Positions 1 through 13,364 of a stretch of 64,000 nt of DNA are shown here, piece by piece (the first letter of the stretch is position 1; each line of letters starts with the position of its first letter). Both the position numbers and the translations under genes were made by a program. The stretch spans positions 124,001 through 188,000 of the forward strand of contig JAPDFW010000114.1 in assembly GCA_028826165.1 (NCBI GenBank), given 5' to 3'. Below the pieces are notes generated by a model that had not been told where the DNA came from, did not search any database, and saw only the letters and a list, made by a program, of their open reading frames with translations. Source of the DNA: Anaeramoeba ignava (Eukaryota > Metamonada > Anaeramoebidae).

Positions 1-436
1 CACGGAAGTATTATTGCTTGAGATATTAGACACAGCAGGACAAGAAGAGTACGCGATCATCCGCGATACACATTTACGATCTGGCGACGGGTTCATGTTA
101 GTTTTTTCTCTGACAAGCAAAGTGTCGTTCCAGGAAATTTCGCTTTTGCGAGACCAAATTATTAAATCGAAAGACTCAGAGAACCTCCCCATTTTAATAG
201 TAGGCAACAAGTCGGATTTGGCAAAAGAACGCAAAGTGGATTCAAAAGAAGCTCAAGCTCTTGCGAAAACTTACAACTGCCAATATATCGAAACGTCGGC
301 TAAAACTCGCACAAATGTTGATGAGGCTTTCTTCGCCTTGGCTAAGCTTATTCGTAAAAAGGCTGGTTATTCAACTTCAGATGTCTCAAAGGGTCCGAAA
401 CCTCCTAAGAAAAAGAAATCTTGTCAAGTCTTGTGA
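1..436 (+). CDS. Ras-family small GTPase, 3' part (5' end outside window)
   Basis: The reading frame is open from base 2 (no start codon in the window) to TGA at 434-436. It carries the G3 motif DTAGQEEY with the catalytic Gln, the G4 motif NKSD and the G5 motif ETSAK. The tail is a lysine run followed by the CaaX box CQVL. A Leu in the last position normally directs geranylgeranylation, and the polybasic stretch would help plasma-membrane binding. The P-loop and switch I lie upstream of base 1. The family is a GTP-dependent signalling switch; whether this is Ras, Rap or Ral cannot be settled without the N-terminus. Coding GC is higher than in the surrounding sequence, and no intron is visible in the part seen. 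Confidence 0.95.
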   Translation, partial: TEVLLLEILDTAGQEEYAIIRDTHLRSGDGFMLVFSLTSKVSFQEISLLRDQIIKSKDSENLPILIVGNKSDLAKERKVDSKEAQALAKTYNCQYIETSAKTRTNVDEAFFALAKLIRKKAGYSTSDVSKGPKPPKKKKSCQVL

Positions 437-1077
437 TTCTTCTTCCTATCGCTTTTTCTTTCCCCTTTTATTCTTCTTTCTTCTAAAACTTGATCCGCTT
501 TTCCCTTTTGTCTTCTTGATTCTCGTTTCTTTTGTTGACATTTTTTTTTTCTTCTTTTTTTTCTCTTTTGTTTTTGATACTATTTTTCTTACTTTTTTTT
601 CTTTTTCTTAATTACTTCGTTTTTGGTTGAATTTCCATGTTTACTTTCATTCAATTGTTCTTTTTTTTTCATTCATTTTTTTTTTTGATTAATTTTTCAA
701 GAAAACAAAAGTTACTTTTACTTTTACTTTTTTATTTTTACTTTTTTTCTTTTTATTTTTATTTAGAAAGAAGAAATTCCAAACAAGTATTTCTTTTGAT
801 CAAAAAATAAAAACCAAAAAATTTAATTTAATTTTAATTTTAATTTGATTTAATTTAATTTAATTTAATTTAATTTAAAAAAGTTGATGAAATTTATTTT
901 CAATTCTTTTTTTTTTTAAAAAATTTTGATTTAATTTTTCTTTTAAAAAAATCAAATAAAAAAATAACAAAATAAACACAAAAAAAATCCAAATCTGAAT
1001 TGAATATTGAATATTAAATTGAATATTGAATATTAAATTGATTTAAATATTGAATTGAATTAGATTTGGATAAATAA
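437..1077. other. AT-rich convergent intergenic spacer
   Basis: The first half is T/C-rich downstream of the Ras stop (long T tracts with scattered C). The second half is made of TTTAA and TTGAATATTGAATAT-type short repeats. It separates the converging ends of the Ras gene (+) and the BEACH gene (-), so it should hold both 3' UTRs and polyadenylation sites. No coding segment is seen. Confidence 0.7.
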
Positions 1078-4000
1078 TCAAATCCCCATTTTGGCAATCA
1101 TCATCTTCCCATTCATTAATCCAATAATCAAAAAACCATAATGCTCACTAGCAGTAATAGCCGTCAAAGGTTCATTGAACTGGAAATACTCAACCATTTT
1201 CAAATTATGAATTTTGCGAATCTCAAGCCTTCCTTGATTGCTCCCAATAAGAAAATAATGATGATCCAAAAAAAACCAACAAGTGATATTACTAACTAAA
1301 ACATCCTTCATCAACTTTGCATTCAAAGAATAAAGACTAAGACAACGATTCTTTGAACAAAAAAGAATAATATATCCTTCAGAAATAATTTTTATGCGCG
1401 AAATGGGAGCATTTTCTTTGCGGATAATAGAACGGATATAACGGCCTTTGGAAAGAGAATAGAGAATACATGTGCTGTCTTGGGATCCGGAAACAACAAG
1501 ATCAAGATCCGAATCAACATCAACAGAAGTAACAGTATCATCATGACCAATCAAGACATGTAGAGGAGTTTCTTCAAGCTCGCCAGACTTGGGATTAAAC
1601 CGCCAAACAATCACAGAGCCATCACGAGATCCAGTGACAACAAACTGGTCTGAATCATCAATTGTAACACAGGTCACAACATCCTGATGGAAACATACAG
1701 ACTGGATCAATTTGTAATTGTCTGTGTCAAAGATCTTAATTGTGTTATCCCAGAATCCAACACAAACCAGAAACTTGCCTGTTTTTGTTGTCGCAAAACA
1801 TTGATCTATATTTGTGATCATTTGATCAAAAGTGACCCCCATTCGTTGAAATTTTGGGGGATTAAATGGATCAATTATAAACGGAACTTGATTTGCAAGT
1901 GTTTGTCCGCTTCGTGAAGGAAGAAAGAACTGGAATGTGTGAAGCATTCGGTTTTCATCAAGCATCACGATCTTGTCATAAGGCATATCAGAGATCTTAC
2001 TGCATCTGAAGAATGATCATTTGCGAGTCGAAATTAGTAAGTGGATCGATTAGATGTCCGTGAAGCTCACCAGGGTTATCATGACCCACAGGCATTCTGA
2101 AGAATGACGAATAAGGGTTGTAGGTTGCGGTACGCCGCGGATGGGGTGATGTGAATAGTTGTGTTGGTGTTTGTCCAAAGTTCTCGATTTGTGCCTCAAG
2201 TGCTTTCCGTTGTTGCTCTTCCTCAATTGCATCCATGTCAACAACTCCCTCATATGTCAAGTGATAGAAAACATTAAAGGATTCAACTGCTGGTGCACCT
2301 TTCTGTTTATATCCGAAGATCAAATCAATCCAGTTGTGAAGATTGTTTGATACATAGTCACTTTCCAATGCTTTGCGATGAATTCGGATAAATTTTTCAG
2401 GTGTTTTTGCCCATTTAGGAAGTTCGCAATTAGAAATTATATTTCCGTTTTGAGTTTTCCCAAGATCAAATGCATTTGTGTTTTCCAAAAATTCAGGAAG
2501 ATAGAAAAATTCTGGGATTAATTCTTTGACGTCAAGTTGATCGTGAATTGAATTATAAAAAGTTGTTGGAATAGACGAGAAAATGCGGTCTGGATGATCA
2601 AATTTCCCGTCTTGGAATTGAAGATACATTGTTGTAAAAGGCTCCATTCGAATCAAATAGTACAAAACAATTCCCGCATTTGAGTAATGGCATCCATAAT
2701 GAAAAGGTGGTATTTCATTATCAGTTCCAATAAAAGAGTTGTATTTTTGCTTCAAAAATTTTCGTCGTGATTCAATCAGTGCGCCGACTGGAAATGATAG
2801 ATCACGGTATGTTTCTGGAGAATCAAGATCAAGTTCCGGCGATGTATAATCTTGCAATATCCATGGAAATACAGGATACTGAGATAAATCATTATAAGTT
2901 CTTCCTGAAATTGTGTTGAGTTGCATTAAGTAATCAAAATTTGTTATTTTTCCCTGTTGCCATTGTTGTGTAAGTGATGATTTGCGAATAAAATCCATTG
3001 GTGTTTTTGATGATGCATAGAGATCTTCGTCTCTGAGATTTGGCGGCTTCATACGCAGTATTTTGCTGAAAACAATGTTGCGATGTTTTCGATCAAAGTT
3101 GAAAAAATAATTTTTTCCATCCGTAAAGAAAATCTCAATTGCGGATTGTTGCAAGTGATATCTTCTTTTGTAAATTTCTCGAATTGTATCGACATTCCAT
3201 ATTTTGGTTTTTCTTAGTAGGTCATTGCTGTATTCATAATCGGGATTATTTTCCGAAATATTTTTGTTTTTTTCGTTATGATTTTGCGTGATGATTTTTT
3301 CAATTTCTTGTGAATTATTATTGTTGTTGTTATTGCTATTATTATTTTTCTTATTCTTTTTCTTATTCTTTTCTTTAAGTTGATCCTTCTTCGAAACAAA
3401 TCCAAGTGAATTAACAGAAATGCGAAATAATCCGCTTATTAATCTTAATGGCATTATCATTTCACATTTGAATTCATGCAATATTTCTTCATCCTTATTT
3501 TCTTCATCTTGTAAATTTTTTGATTCTTTATTTTTTGGATCGATATTTGCATCAACAGTTAATTTAATAATAGACAACTGTTGCTCCTCTTTTTTCGATG
3601 TATAGATATTCTTAGTCAGATCTGTCTCAGAAAGAAGTCTTTGGGCTTCTGTGTAATTTTTATGATCTCTTCGTATAGATGCATCAAGATGATTGTCGAA
3701 TTTATAATTAATTTTAAGTCTCATTCTTTTTCGTGATTTGGTTTCTGTTTTGTCAAGTTTCCAGTTTTGTTTTTTATCAGGATCACGAGTGCCCCATATG
3801 CTTCGTTCGTTGTGTAATTCGCGAACTATGAATCTCCAACGATGATTCCATTTTGTTGTTCTCATTTCTTCGTTTTCATGCTTTGTATGTATTAGTGATT
3901 CTTGTTGTTTTTTCAATTCTAAAAACCATTTGACAATATCCACTTTTTTCTGCTCTTTTTCGTTTTTTTCTGATTGAATTTTATTTCTTTTCTTGCATTT

Positions 4001-7000
4001 GAAGTGCGGTTGAATTCATATATTTTTCAAAATCAAAGAATTTTTGATCCACATCTCCTCTTGATATCACAAAGAATTGTTGAATAACAATTTTCCAATC
4101 CGAATCTAAAAAGAAATCTGAAAGATTTTTCTGTTTCATTTGCGAAAGGTTGTTTGTGATTAAATCATGATATTGTTGTGAAAATGAACCACAAATGATT
4201 TTATTGTATTCAATAAGAAGATATTGAATCAGATCAAGAATAATATCTTTTTGTACGATTTTTTCTTGTTTTAATCGTTCTTGTGGAATTATTGTTAATT
4301 GATTTTTTTGTTTTAAATTATTTGAATCTTCTTTTAAGAGTTGTTTTAAAAGTTCATTTAAATTTTTATTTGAATTTTGATTTGAATTTTGATTTGAATT
4401 TTGATTTGAATTTTGATTTGAATTTTGATTTGAGTTTTGATTTGAATTTTGATTTGAATTTTGATTTGAATTTTGAGTTTTGATTTGAATTTATATTTGA
4501 ATTTTGATTTGAATTTTGATTTGAATTTTGATTTGAATTTGAATTTTGATTTGAATTTATATTTGAATTTTGATTTGAATTTTGATTTGAATTTTGATTT
4601 GAATTTATATTCGAATTTATATTTGAATCTGAATCTAAATTTAAATCTAAATTTAAATTTTCATTTGAATATGAATCTGAATCTAAATTTAAATTGAAAG
4701 TTTCTCCAAAAATATCTTCATTATTTGTTATTATTTTAATTTCATTTTCTTCATAAATTAAATCTTGTAATAAAGATAAACGTGAAAATAGAGAAGATAT
4801 AATTCGGAAAATTAATTCAGTTCCAATTTGAAATTCTTTTAAATCTTTCCAATAATAAAGTAATTGGCATAAATAATCCATATAGATTAGAAAGTCGTTG
4901 AAATCTTCTGTTTTCTGAATCCCAAAACTTAGCAATTCAGAAACTATTTTCGCAAAAAATTGTTCTTTGATATTATCATTTGCTCTTTCTTTGGAAAAGA
5001 ATTGGTTATTTGCAAGAAACAAAATGGCAATTTTCAATAAAACAGTAGAAAAGGAAGAATTATGAAGATATTTTTCATCAACAGTATTTTGATGGCTCAA
5101 ATGCGACATACGACGAAGAGGTTTGTTTTCTTCGTCTTGAGATTTGATATCAGGAAGTGAAACTGAGCGGTTCAATTCCTTTATCATTGCGACTTTTCCT
5201 TTTATTGTACGAGATATTATTTTGTGGTCGTGAAATGGCTCTTTGAGTAAATGATCTGAAAATTGAATAAAATCATGAACCAGTGTAATAATTCTGATAA
5301 TTTTGCTTGCATTCGAAGATGGTTCAGTTTTTTTCGGAAATTGTGTATCAAAAAAACGGTATTTGGTTTGTTTGGATTGCTCATCAATTTTGAAAAGAAG
5401 ATCTGCAAAAACACGATTCAAAATGGATTTTTTGCTTTTGGGAGAAATTGTTTTTGAAGATAATAGATAGGAGGTTGTTTGATATAAGGATTTCCATCCG
5501 TGCTTTCTGATCTTGAACAAATGATAATGGAGATCCCTTAAAATTGTGATAATTGTTTCGTTGATCTGATACAACACTTTGTTATCCTGCTGTCCTCCAA
5601 CTTGAAAAGAAGAGTTTATTTTAGGACTTCTTCTTTGTAAACAAGATTCTATTGACTGAATAATTTCGCAGAGATTTCCTTGACCAGAAATATCACTTCG
5701 ACTCCACACTGACTCTTGTTCCATAACAATTTTGAATAGAGAAATAACTTGTTCATTTTCGGAAAAATTTTCCAAGTTCATATTTATAAAAAGAAGATTT
5801 CTCCAATCGTTGTCTGCGAGGAAAATATCCTTGTTTTCATCCTGATGAAGCGCAATCGAGAGCGTGTCGAAAACACTCAATTTCTCTGGAGAAGAATCGC
5901 CCATTTTGGACGCTAAAACCATAATTGTTTTGGTCACAAAAAAACGCTCAAAACGAAGTGGTGCTTGAATTGCATGCTCTATATAAAACTTTGAGCGCTT
6001 GAGAAAGAGAATGGAGAAAAGCAGGTTGAATATTTTTGTTGTTGGAGGAGATTTAATCAAGTTATTATGAGCAAAATCAAAAATGGATTTTCCTTTGACA
6101 ATATTAACAGCCTTCTTTTTTTGTGTTTTTGCAAACAATTCAATAACAAAAATAACTTCAAGACAAAGTCTTTGTATATTTGGATGCTGCGATCCAAGAA
6201 GAACTGAAGCAGTTTGGTAAATTCCAACAGAAATAATATCATGGAAAAAATTGCTTGATTGTTCCAAACTTGAAAGCATTGTTCTCCACAAAAATTTCAG
6301 AGTTTGAATTAAACATTCTGTGTCTTCTTGACTGTCGATCATATGATAACAAAAGGAAATAAGATCTTGTTTAAAATATGTGTTTGCGTGGATTAGTGAC
6401 ATTATCGCCTGCAAAATAAGCCCGCGTAACTCGAGTATTTCTTGCTTATTTTCGGGTCTTTTCCCGATTACCTTTTGGGTTGCGAGATTAGTTTTTTCCT
6501 CAATTCCTCGACAGAATTTCCCAAAAGGCGAGACCCAATAATATTCGTAAAGAAGATCAATAAGATCACCAAAACGGATCCAAGTCACAGAATACACGCT
6601 TTGACGCGGATCTGTTACAATTTTTTCTTGGATGAAAATTGCAAGCGCTCTTTGTGTTGCGAAAGGTGTGTATATCCAAATCTCGAAATTCATCACAATA
6701 TTTGAGACGAAATCACGCAAAAAAGAAATGTTTTCAATTCCATCAAAAAGTAGTTCCATTTGTTTTATAATGTCAGTAGTGAAATAGCGCGAACTAACTC
6801 TTTGGAAAAGAAGAGAAAGAGCGCCGATTCCTTCGCTATTCAAAATGTCCTGTTGATTATAACTCGAGCTGAGAAGAAGTGTTGAAATTATACTGAAAAT
6901 TTGTGACAGTAATAAATTCCCATATGATTTTTCTGAGAAATCTTGGTTTTCCATGTTAAAAACAGAATTAGGTTTTGCTAATTCAAGATTGAGTTGCGCA

Positions 7001-10000
7001 ATCAAAGGGAAGAACACACGAACACCACCAATGCAGTTGATAATATCATGTATTTTAAGGAAAGTGCTTGGAAACATACCAACTAATTTGGCTTTATTTT
7101 CAGAATCGGAAAAATTTCTTGGGCTTTGATCAAAACATTCATGTAGATGGTATCCCTTGCAGTTGTAGTTGAACAATATTTTCTGGTTCAGAGAAGACAA
7201 AGAGGAGAAATTTGTGTTTGAGCTCCGCGGAAACTCTGCTGGATCAAAGAGGCCGAGATAATTCGGACCTAGTCGGAAAATTTTTTCATTTTGTGTTTGT
7301 GAAAGATTTTCTTTGAGAAAATATATGGCGCCCATTTGACCGAAAAACAAATTGTCCTCATATAGATTTTCGTTGTTTTTGTCTGAGTGATAATTTGAAC
7401 CAATGCGGTTCTCAATAAGCTCCTCTGTGATGAGCGGCATATTGAGGATAATTTTCGAGACAAAATGATCGTCAAGATGGAGACGAAATTCGACATTGTT
7501 CTTTCGATGTTGGATTATATTGAGAGAAACAAAATAGTGCCGTTTTGAAGTGACAAGAGAATTTGCAAAGATCTCCTCGTGAGTGATATTAGGACAACGG
7601 GTTTGAATCCCGAACCACGCGCTTTCATCAGATGAAAAGGAAGTGGTTTGTGTCAGGAAAAAATCGACACCATATCCCGATTTGCTTGAGAAGCTAAAAA
7701 CGCGTGGTTGATACTTGGGTTTATTGAGTGGTGTCAGGAAACTTTCCACACGCAACCATGTCAAGAAGCTCATCTCGCGTTCGTGTGTTGGTGGAAAAGA
7801 TGAAATTACAGGAAGAATAATATGTCCAGTATGTCCATTGAAATTGAAGAAGTTTGTCGGGAAATTTGATCGTGATTCGCTCATCCGTTTCATTACAGAA
7901 ACAATCAATCCATAATAATGAGGTCTTACACTCTGCTCGCCGATTGAAAGTGGATTCAAAATTCGGAAAAAAAGTTTCAACTCCTTCACAGTTACGCTAT
8001 GCGAGCACAAAATAAGAAGCAATTTTCCAATTGAAGAAGCCACTTCTGCGCGTGTGATTGTTGGGATCAAATTGATCAGAAACGAAATCAATCCTGCAGA
8101 GCAACAGCATGATGAGTTGTGGATTGATTTTTCGGTGATCAGCGAAAATGTCTCGATCAAAATGAAAAAATTTGGATCTTCATTTCGAGCGAAAATGTGG
8201 AATATCATCACAATAACATCCGGATTCTGGATCAAGAAGTTGTTTTTTGGATCAAATTTGCCCTGATTCACAAGCATATCCATCAATAAACAATATGTAT
8301 TTTGTGTCGGTTTTTTGGATTCAATATCTGCAAGTACGTCTCCCAAAATGTGGAAACCGACCTGCTTTTTGAAGAACTGGATGTTTTCTTGAGACTCACT
8401 GAACATGGAGATCATCATTTCGAGGCATTTCTCTACTAGATATGCACCCCATAAAGGGTTTCCCAGAAGCGCAGCAAGTAGTTCAAAAATTCCTCCATCG
8501 CGAAAATATTCCTGGAGAATCTTCTTGTTCCAGATCACCACATTTCCTGCGCTTTCAAGCATTTCTGCAATTTGGCTAATTTTTTTCTCTGCCTCTTCTC
8601 CTTTCTTCGAATTTTGTTGTTGAATGATCAATATTTTCTCGAAATACATCTTGAATAATCTTGTCGGTATTTTTGTCCATGTTTTTTCCAAAACTCTCAT
8701 TAGTGATGATAATTGAAACATTGCAAACTTCTTTGTATTCGCAAAATCCAAAAGCCACAATAGAGCGCTAATCACCTTCTCATTTGTAAGTGTTGCAATT
8801 TTGTTCTCTGTATTTGATAAATAAAAATCAAGCAATTCAAACAGAATTTTCTGTTCATTTTGAAATTCAACAATTTTGTCCTCATTTTCCGTGTTTTCAT
8901 GAACTAATTTCATAATGCTTCTGATTCCATTCAGTATTGTTTTTTCTGCGGATATTTTGCTCAGACTCCGCAATGTTTGATCGTAATTATGCTTGATAAT
9001 CTCGAGAATTACTTCGCATATTTGTGATACTCTCTCCATTTTTTCTTGTTGTATTTCATGCTCCATCATTTCGATAAGAACTCCAACTTCATTTTCGTTG
9101 GAGTATCCTTTCTGCGTTGCAAAAAACCTCACACAATCAAAGAAAAATCCCTGCTTCATTTGGAACCGTTTTTGCGACTCCTTTCCCAAAAATGCTTCTT
9201 GATAAAAATCCTTTGCAAAGAATTTCCAAAACCCAAGCAATCCCAGCTTGTTTATACTTTCCAAATCAAGTGTATTTACTAAAAAATCAAGTGTATAAAT
9301 GTGCAGTTCGGGATTTACTCTTCTGGAATACTCGCGAGCTTTAGTGTTGAATTTTGTCTCGTGGAAATTTGGATCAAAAATTTTTATGCATGAAAAATAA
9401 ATAATTTCATTCAAACTTGCGTTGCTTACTTCCAAAAAATTCTTTTTTCTTTGTTCAATTGGTATTTTTAGTTTGTGTTGGTTTTCATTGCTTATTTTCG
9501 CAAGTTCTTTGAAATCCTGATATAATTGTGCAAGTAAATAATTTGGAATTTCGTTGATTTTGGGTTTTGGTTTGGGAAAACTCGAGTCATTTTGCTGAAA
9601 AAATATTGATTTGATTTTCATTTCTTCTAATTTTATTTCTTTTTTCTCGTAATTATCTTTGATATTGCTATTAAATTGTATTTCTCTGAAAGAATATGTA
9701 TGTGTTGGATCTTGGGCATTTTCAATAATAAATTCATTGTTTTTATTTCCATTATTTTTTTGTGTATTATTGTTCTCTTTGTCCACAATTTCAAAATTAT
9801 TTTCAATCCATTTTGGTTTGAAGCTGTATAAAATGCCAAGAATAAAATCGACAAGACAAAAAATCTTTTCTTCTTTGCAAACAGTCTTTTCAAATTCTGG
9901 ATAACTTGATATTAAATTCATCAGCAATGATATAACCAAAAATTGGATCTGTATTTCAATATGCTTCAATTCTTGAAATTCAAGTATTTCATTTTCGCGA

Positions 10001-11398
10001 AATATTTTATTGATATTCGCTTCTTCATTATTTTCTGTCAATCCAGAAAATCCAAAAAAATAGTATAAAGATCTTTTAAATTCATCAACCTCCTTTTTGT
10101 TCCAATTTTTGATCATTTCCCGTTTATATTTTTGCATAAAAACTTCATTAATATTTAATTCTGGTGATTTTTCATTAAATAGAATATTCATTGAAATCCC
10201 AATTATATTCTCTGAAAAATTAGCATTAACACTAAACTCCCCAATAAGAACTGTGATTAAGTTGATTAGCCTTGTTTGAATATTAAGATATATTTGATTA
10301 AAAACGTATTTCTTTCTGATTTTTTCTGTTGAAGAAAGTATTTCTATTGATTTGAAATTGATTAGAATTTATTTAAAAATTGATTTAAAAATTGATTTAA
10401 AAATAAAGTATATGCACCTAATAATACTTCCGGATAATTCAATTCTATTGCAGATAAAATATACTGCTTTAAATTACTGTCGTTTGATTGATGTATAAAT
10501 TTATATAAAATTTCCAAAACATTAACCATAAAAAATTGTAGTAAAAATAAATCAATATTTTCTATTTGCTTTTTTTCATCCTTTTTTGTTTTTAGATTTA
10601 TATTAAGAAAAATAATTTTTAGTTTAATTTGATTTGTTTTTGATTTGATTTGATTTGATTTGAAATTCTCAATTTACAATTTTTTCAATTTCATTTAATA
10701 AACTTATAATTTTTAAACTAATTTCATAAGTTAGTATCAATAACCCATTTTGAAATAAAGTAAAACGGTTAAAAGGGGATCTTAAAAGTAAAGTTGTCAT
10801 TTCAAGAGATATTGCTTCTTGACTTAAATTTTGGTAATTTCCTTTATATTTTTTATTATATTTTTTTGATATTTTTTTTTTAATTTAATTTTTAATTTAA
10901 TTTTTATTTTTTACCAGAAATAAAAAAATTGGCAGTTCGATATAAATTTTTAAGTGTTTCTATTATTAATTCTTTCGAATGAGCTAAATTTTTTTGAATT
11001 AATTCTTCCAATAAATCCCCCATTTTCTTTTTATTTGGATCAAATTCAGAAAATATTTTTGGAGAAGGTGACCATTTTTGATGAGTATCAATAAAACATT
11101 CAGCAAAAGAACAAAACCAGTTTCTATGCGCTTCCTTTTAAAAAAAATATGAATTAAATTGATGTTTTTATCAATAATTTGTTTTTTATAATTCTTTTCT
11201 TTTTTTCTAACAAACTTCATCCGTTATTTCTTCTTTTTTTTCCCATAATTCATCTAATTTCTTTCCATTTTGGATATTTTTTTCAAAATAAGTTTTTTGA
11301 TGAAGAATTTTCTTGGAAAAAATATCTTGAAAATAAGTATGAAAATCAATTATTTTTGTTTTGTTTTTCTTTTTAAAAATTTTTTTTAAAAAAGACAT
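1078..11398 (-). CDS. Large BEACH-WD40 protein (LvsA/neurobeachin-like)
   Basis: Exons on the minus strand: 11398-11216, 11134-10915, 10841-10678, 10580-10418, then 10325 to 1078. All introns are GT-AG and phases match. The long last exon encodes an armadillo-like N-terminal region, a concanavalin-like lectin segment (about 7.2-7.9 kb), an Asn/Ser/Gln-rich repeat (about 4.37-4.65 kb), a PH-BEACH linker (about 3.0-3.5 kb), the BEACH domain (about 2.2-3.0 kb, with RTYNDLSQYPVFPW) and C-terminal WD40 repeats (1078-1986). BEACH proteins act in lysosome and contractile-vacuole traffic and in membrane fission and fusion. The frame is broken three times: TAA at 4366-4368 (after a slip in the repeat near 4470), TAA at 3981-3983 and TAA at 1997-1999. 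In each case, skipping one base at the stop restores the conserved frame with no missing domain. Treat it as one gene with sequence errors or +1 frameshifts; a pseudogene is less likely because conservation continues throughout. Confidence 0.88.
4366..4660 (-). repeat. 12-bp coding repeat (Asn-Ser-Asn-Gln) with phase slip
   Basis: On the sense (minus) strand a 12-bp unit reads Asn-Ser-Asn-Gln or Asn-Ile-Asn-Ser. Near 4470 one unit is irregular and the reading switches to Lys-Phe-Lys-Ser. The Asn-Ser-Asn-Gln reading continues in the +1 frame on the other side. It then runs into about 120 conserved-looking codons down to 3981. This looks like repeat slippage or a repeat-collapse error. Confidence 0.8.
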
Positions 11399-11678
11399 GT
11401 GCAATTTAAATATAAGTTTTTATAATTATTTTTAATATAAAAAGAAACAGAGAAAAAAAAAATAAACAAAAAGAAAGAAAAAATGAAATTTTTTGAATTA
11501 AAAAAAATAAAAACATCAATTAATTATTTAAAAAAATTTTTAGTTATTTATTAGTTCGAATTAACCAAATTGTAAATAAAAAAACAAAGAAAAAAAAAAA
11601 TGGAATTAAAAAATGGAATTAAGAAAAAAAAATGGAATGAAAAATTTTTTTTTTCTTTCTTTTTCTTTTTTAGGAAAT

Positions 11679-13196
11679 TTAATGGAAATAACGACGAACT
11701 TTTACTATAAAAAAGCATTGAAAAATGATGTAAATTAAAAGAACGAATCCATAAACAAAATAAGCTATTGCTGATGAATCTTGTTTTAAAAATCTAGGAG
11801 TGAAACCTGTAAATTGTCTTTTACCAACTATTCCTGCAGTACCTGAAACTAATTTTGGATAACAATAACCATCTGTATGATCTTGGCTATTAAAATTAGA
11901 ATTCATTTATAAATTTGAAATTAATTTATAATTAAAATTAAAATTCATTTATAAATAAAATTAAAATTAGAATTCATTTATAATTAATATTATAATTAAT
12001 ATTATAATTAATATTATAATTAAAATTAAAATTAAAATTATAATTAAAATTATAATTAGAATTATAATTAATATTATAATAGAATTAAATTAATATTATA
12101 ATTAAAATTATAATTAGAATTAGAATTAAAATTAGAATTAAATTAGAATTAAAATTATAATAATTAATATTAAAATTATAATTAAAATTATAATTAAAAT
12201 TAGAATTAAAATTATAATTAAAATTTAATTAATAATTATTATAATTAATATTATAATTAATATTATAATAATTAATATAATTAATATAATTAGAATTAGA
12301 ATTAATATTATAATTAAAATTATAATTAGAATTAATATTAAATTAAAATTAAAATTAGTATTAAAATTAAAAATTAGAATTAGAATTAAATTAATATTAT
12401 AATTAATATTATAATTAATATTATAATTAATATTATAATTAATTAATAATATTATAATTAATATTATAATTAATATTATAATTAATATTATAATTAATAT
12501 TATAATTAATATTATAATTAATATTATAATTAATATTATAATTAATATTATAATTAATATTATAATTAATATTATAATTAATATTATAATTAATATTATA
12601 ATTAATATTATAATTAAAATTATTATAATTAATATTATAATTAAAATTAAAATTAAATTATAATTAATATTATAATTAATATTATAATTAATATTATAAT
12701 TAATATTATAATTAATATTATAATTAATATTATAATTAATATTATAATTAATATTATAATTAATATTATAATTAATATTAAAATTAGAATTAAAATTCAT
12801 TTATAAATTTAATATTAAAATTAATATGGAATTGATAACTTACTTCAAACCTTCTTGAGTTTTATAATTACAAGCTTCACATTTAAAATTAATACATTGA
12901 CCAACCCAATATCTACCTTCATAAGCATGACAATAAGCACAAGCAGCAGTACCATCACTACAATTATTAGATTGACAAAATTCACCAAGAACATTATCAC
13001 TTGAATAAGTTCTGCATTCATGCTTATTTGTATCACAATAGGCGGCTATTGTGCAATCATTGGTTGTATTACATTCAACACATTTCCCATTTATACATCG
13101 CGGATTGTCTTTTGAACAATCTTTATCTTTTGAACAACAATCTGAATAAAATAAAACAAGAACAATAACAAGAAAAAAAGGGAAATATTTTTTCAT
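11679..13196 (-). CDS. Secreted-type Cys-rich single-pass membrane protein
   Basis: Exon 1 is 13196-12844 (donor GTAAGT) and exon 2 is 11886-11679 (acceptor AATAG); the phase-2 junction is consistent. The predicted protein is about 186 residues. It starts with a hydrophobic signal peptide (MKKYFPFFLVIVLVLFYS), followed by about 17 cysteines in a pattern of closely spaced C-x(n)-C pairs that resembles Dickkopf-N or EGF-like modules. A hydrophobic C-terminal helix (AYFVYGFVLLIYIIFQCFF) is followed by the basic tail VKVRRYFH. This gives a type I topology with the Cys-rich part outside or in the lumen. No specific family is recognised. The 957-bp intron is almost wholly a 12-bp AT repeat. The start lies about 170 bp from the divergent start of the NT-C2 gene, so the two may share a promoter region. 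Confidence 0.82.
11887..12843 (-). repeat. Intron filled with 12-bp TTAATATTATAA repeat
   Basis: Between donor and acceptor of the Cys-rich gene the sequence is a long array of a TTAATATTATAA-type 12-mer with AATTAAAA and TTAGAA variants. The array reads open in several frames, which creates spurious hydrophobic and Asn/Tyr reading frames. On the sense strand it contains almost no AG. Confidence 0.9.
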
Positions 13197-13364
13197 TCAA
13201 AATTAAATTTCCAAAAATAAAAGAATAAGAATAAGAATAAGGAAAAGAAAAAGAAAAAGAAAAAGAAAAAATAAAAATTCAAAATTTCAAAAATATTTTT
13301 TATTTTTTGATTTTTTTTTTTTCATTTTTTTTCTCTTCTTTTTATTCTTCTTTTTTTAGTTTTT
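13197..13364. promoter_or_regulatory. Divergent intergenic promoter region
   Basis: This 168-bp gap lies between the starts of the Cys-rich gene (-) and the NT-C2/dilute gene (+). It has an A/G-rich half (AAGAATAAGAATAAGG and GAAAAA repeats) next to a T-rich half. No defined TATA box or other motif could be assigned. Its promoter role is inferred from gene orientation. Confidence 0.5.

Noticed and set aside
1997..3943. BEACH and WD40 parts as separate genes from the upstream 1941-codon frame
   Set aside because: The domain order is that of a single LvsA/neurobeachin protein and the gaps are 10-50 bp with no room for promoters; joining by +1 shifts leaves no missing domain.
1078..10191. Euplotes-like genetic code (TGA as Cys)
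   Set aside because: The long BEACH frame and other genes encode Cys by TGT/TGC with no internal TGA in conserved domains, and the Ras gene ends in TGA after its CaaX box. Only the +1 shift pattern resembles Euplotes.
12225..12800. 191-residue minus-strand reading frame
   Set aside because: It lies inside the 12-bp repeat intron of the Cys-rich gene and consists only of Asn/Tyr/Ile/Leu repeats.
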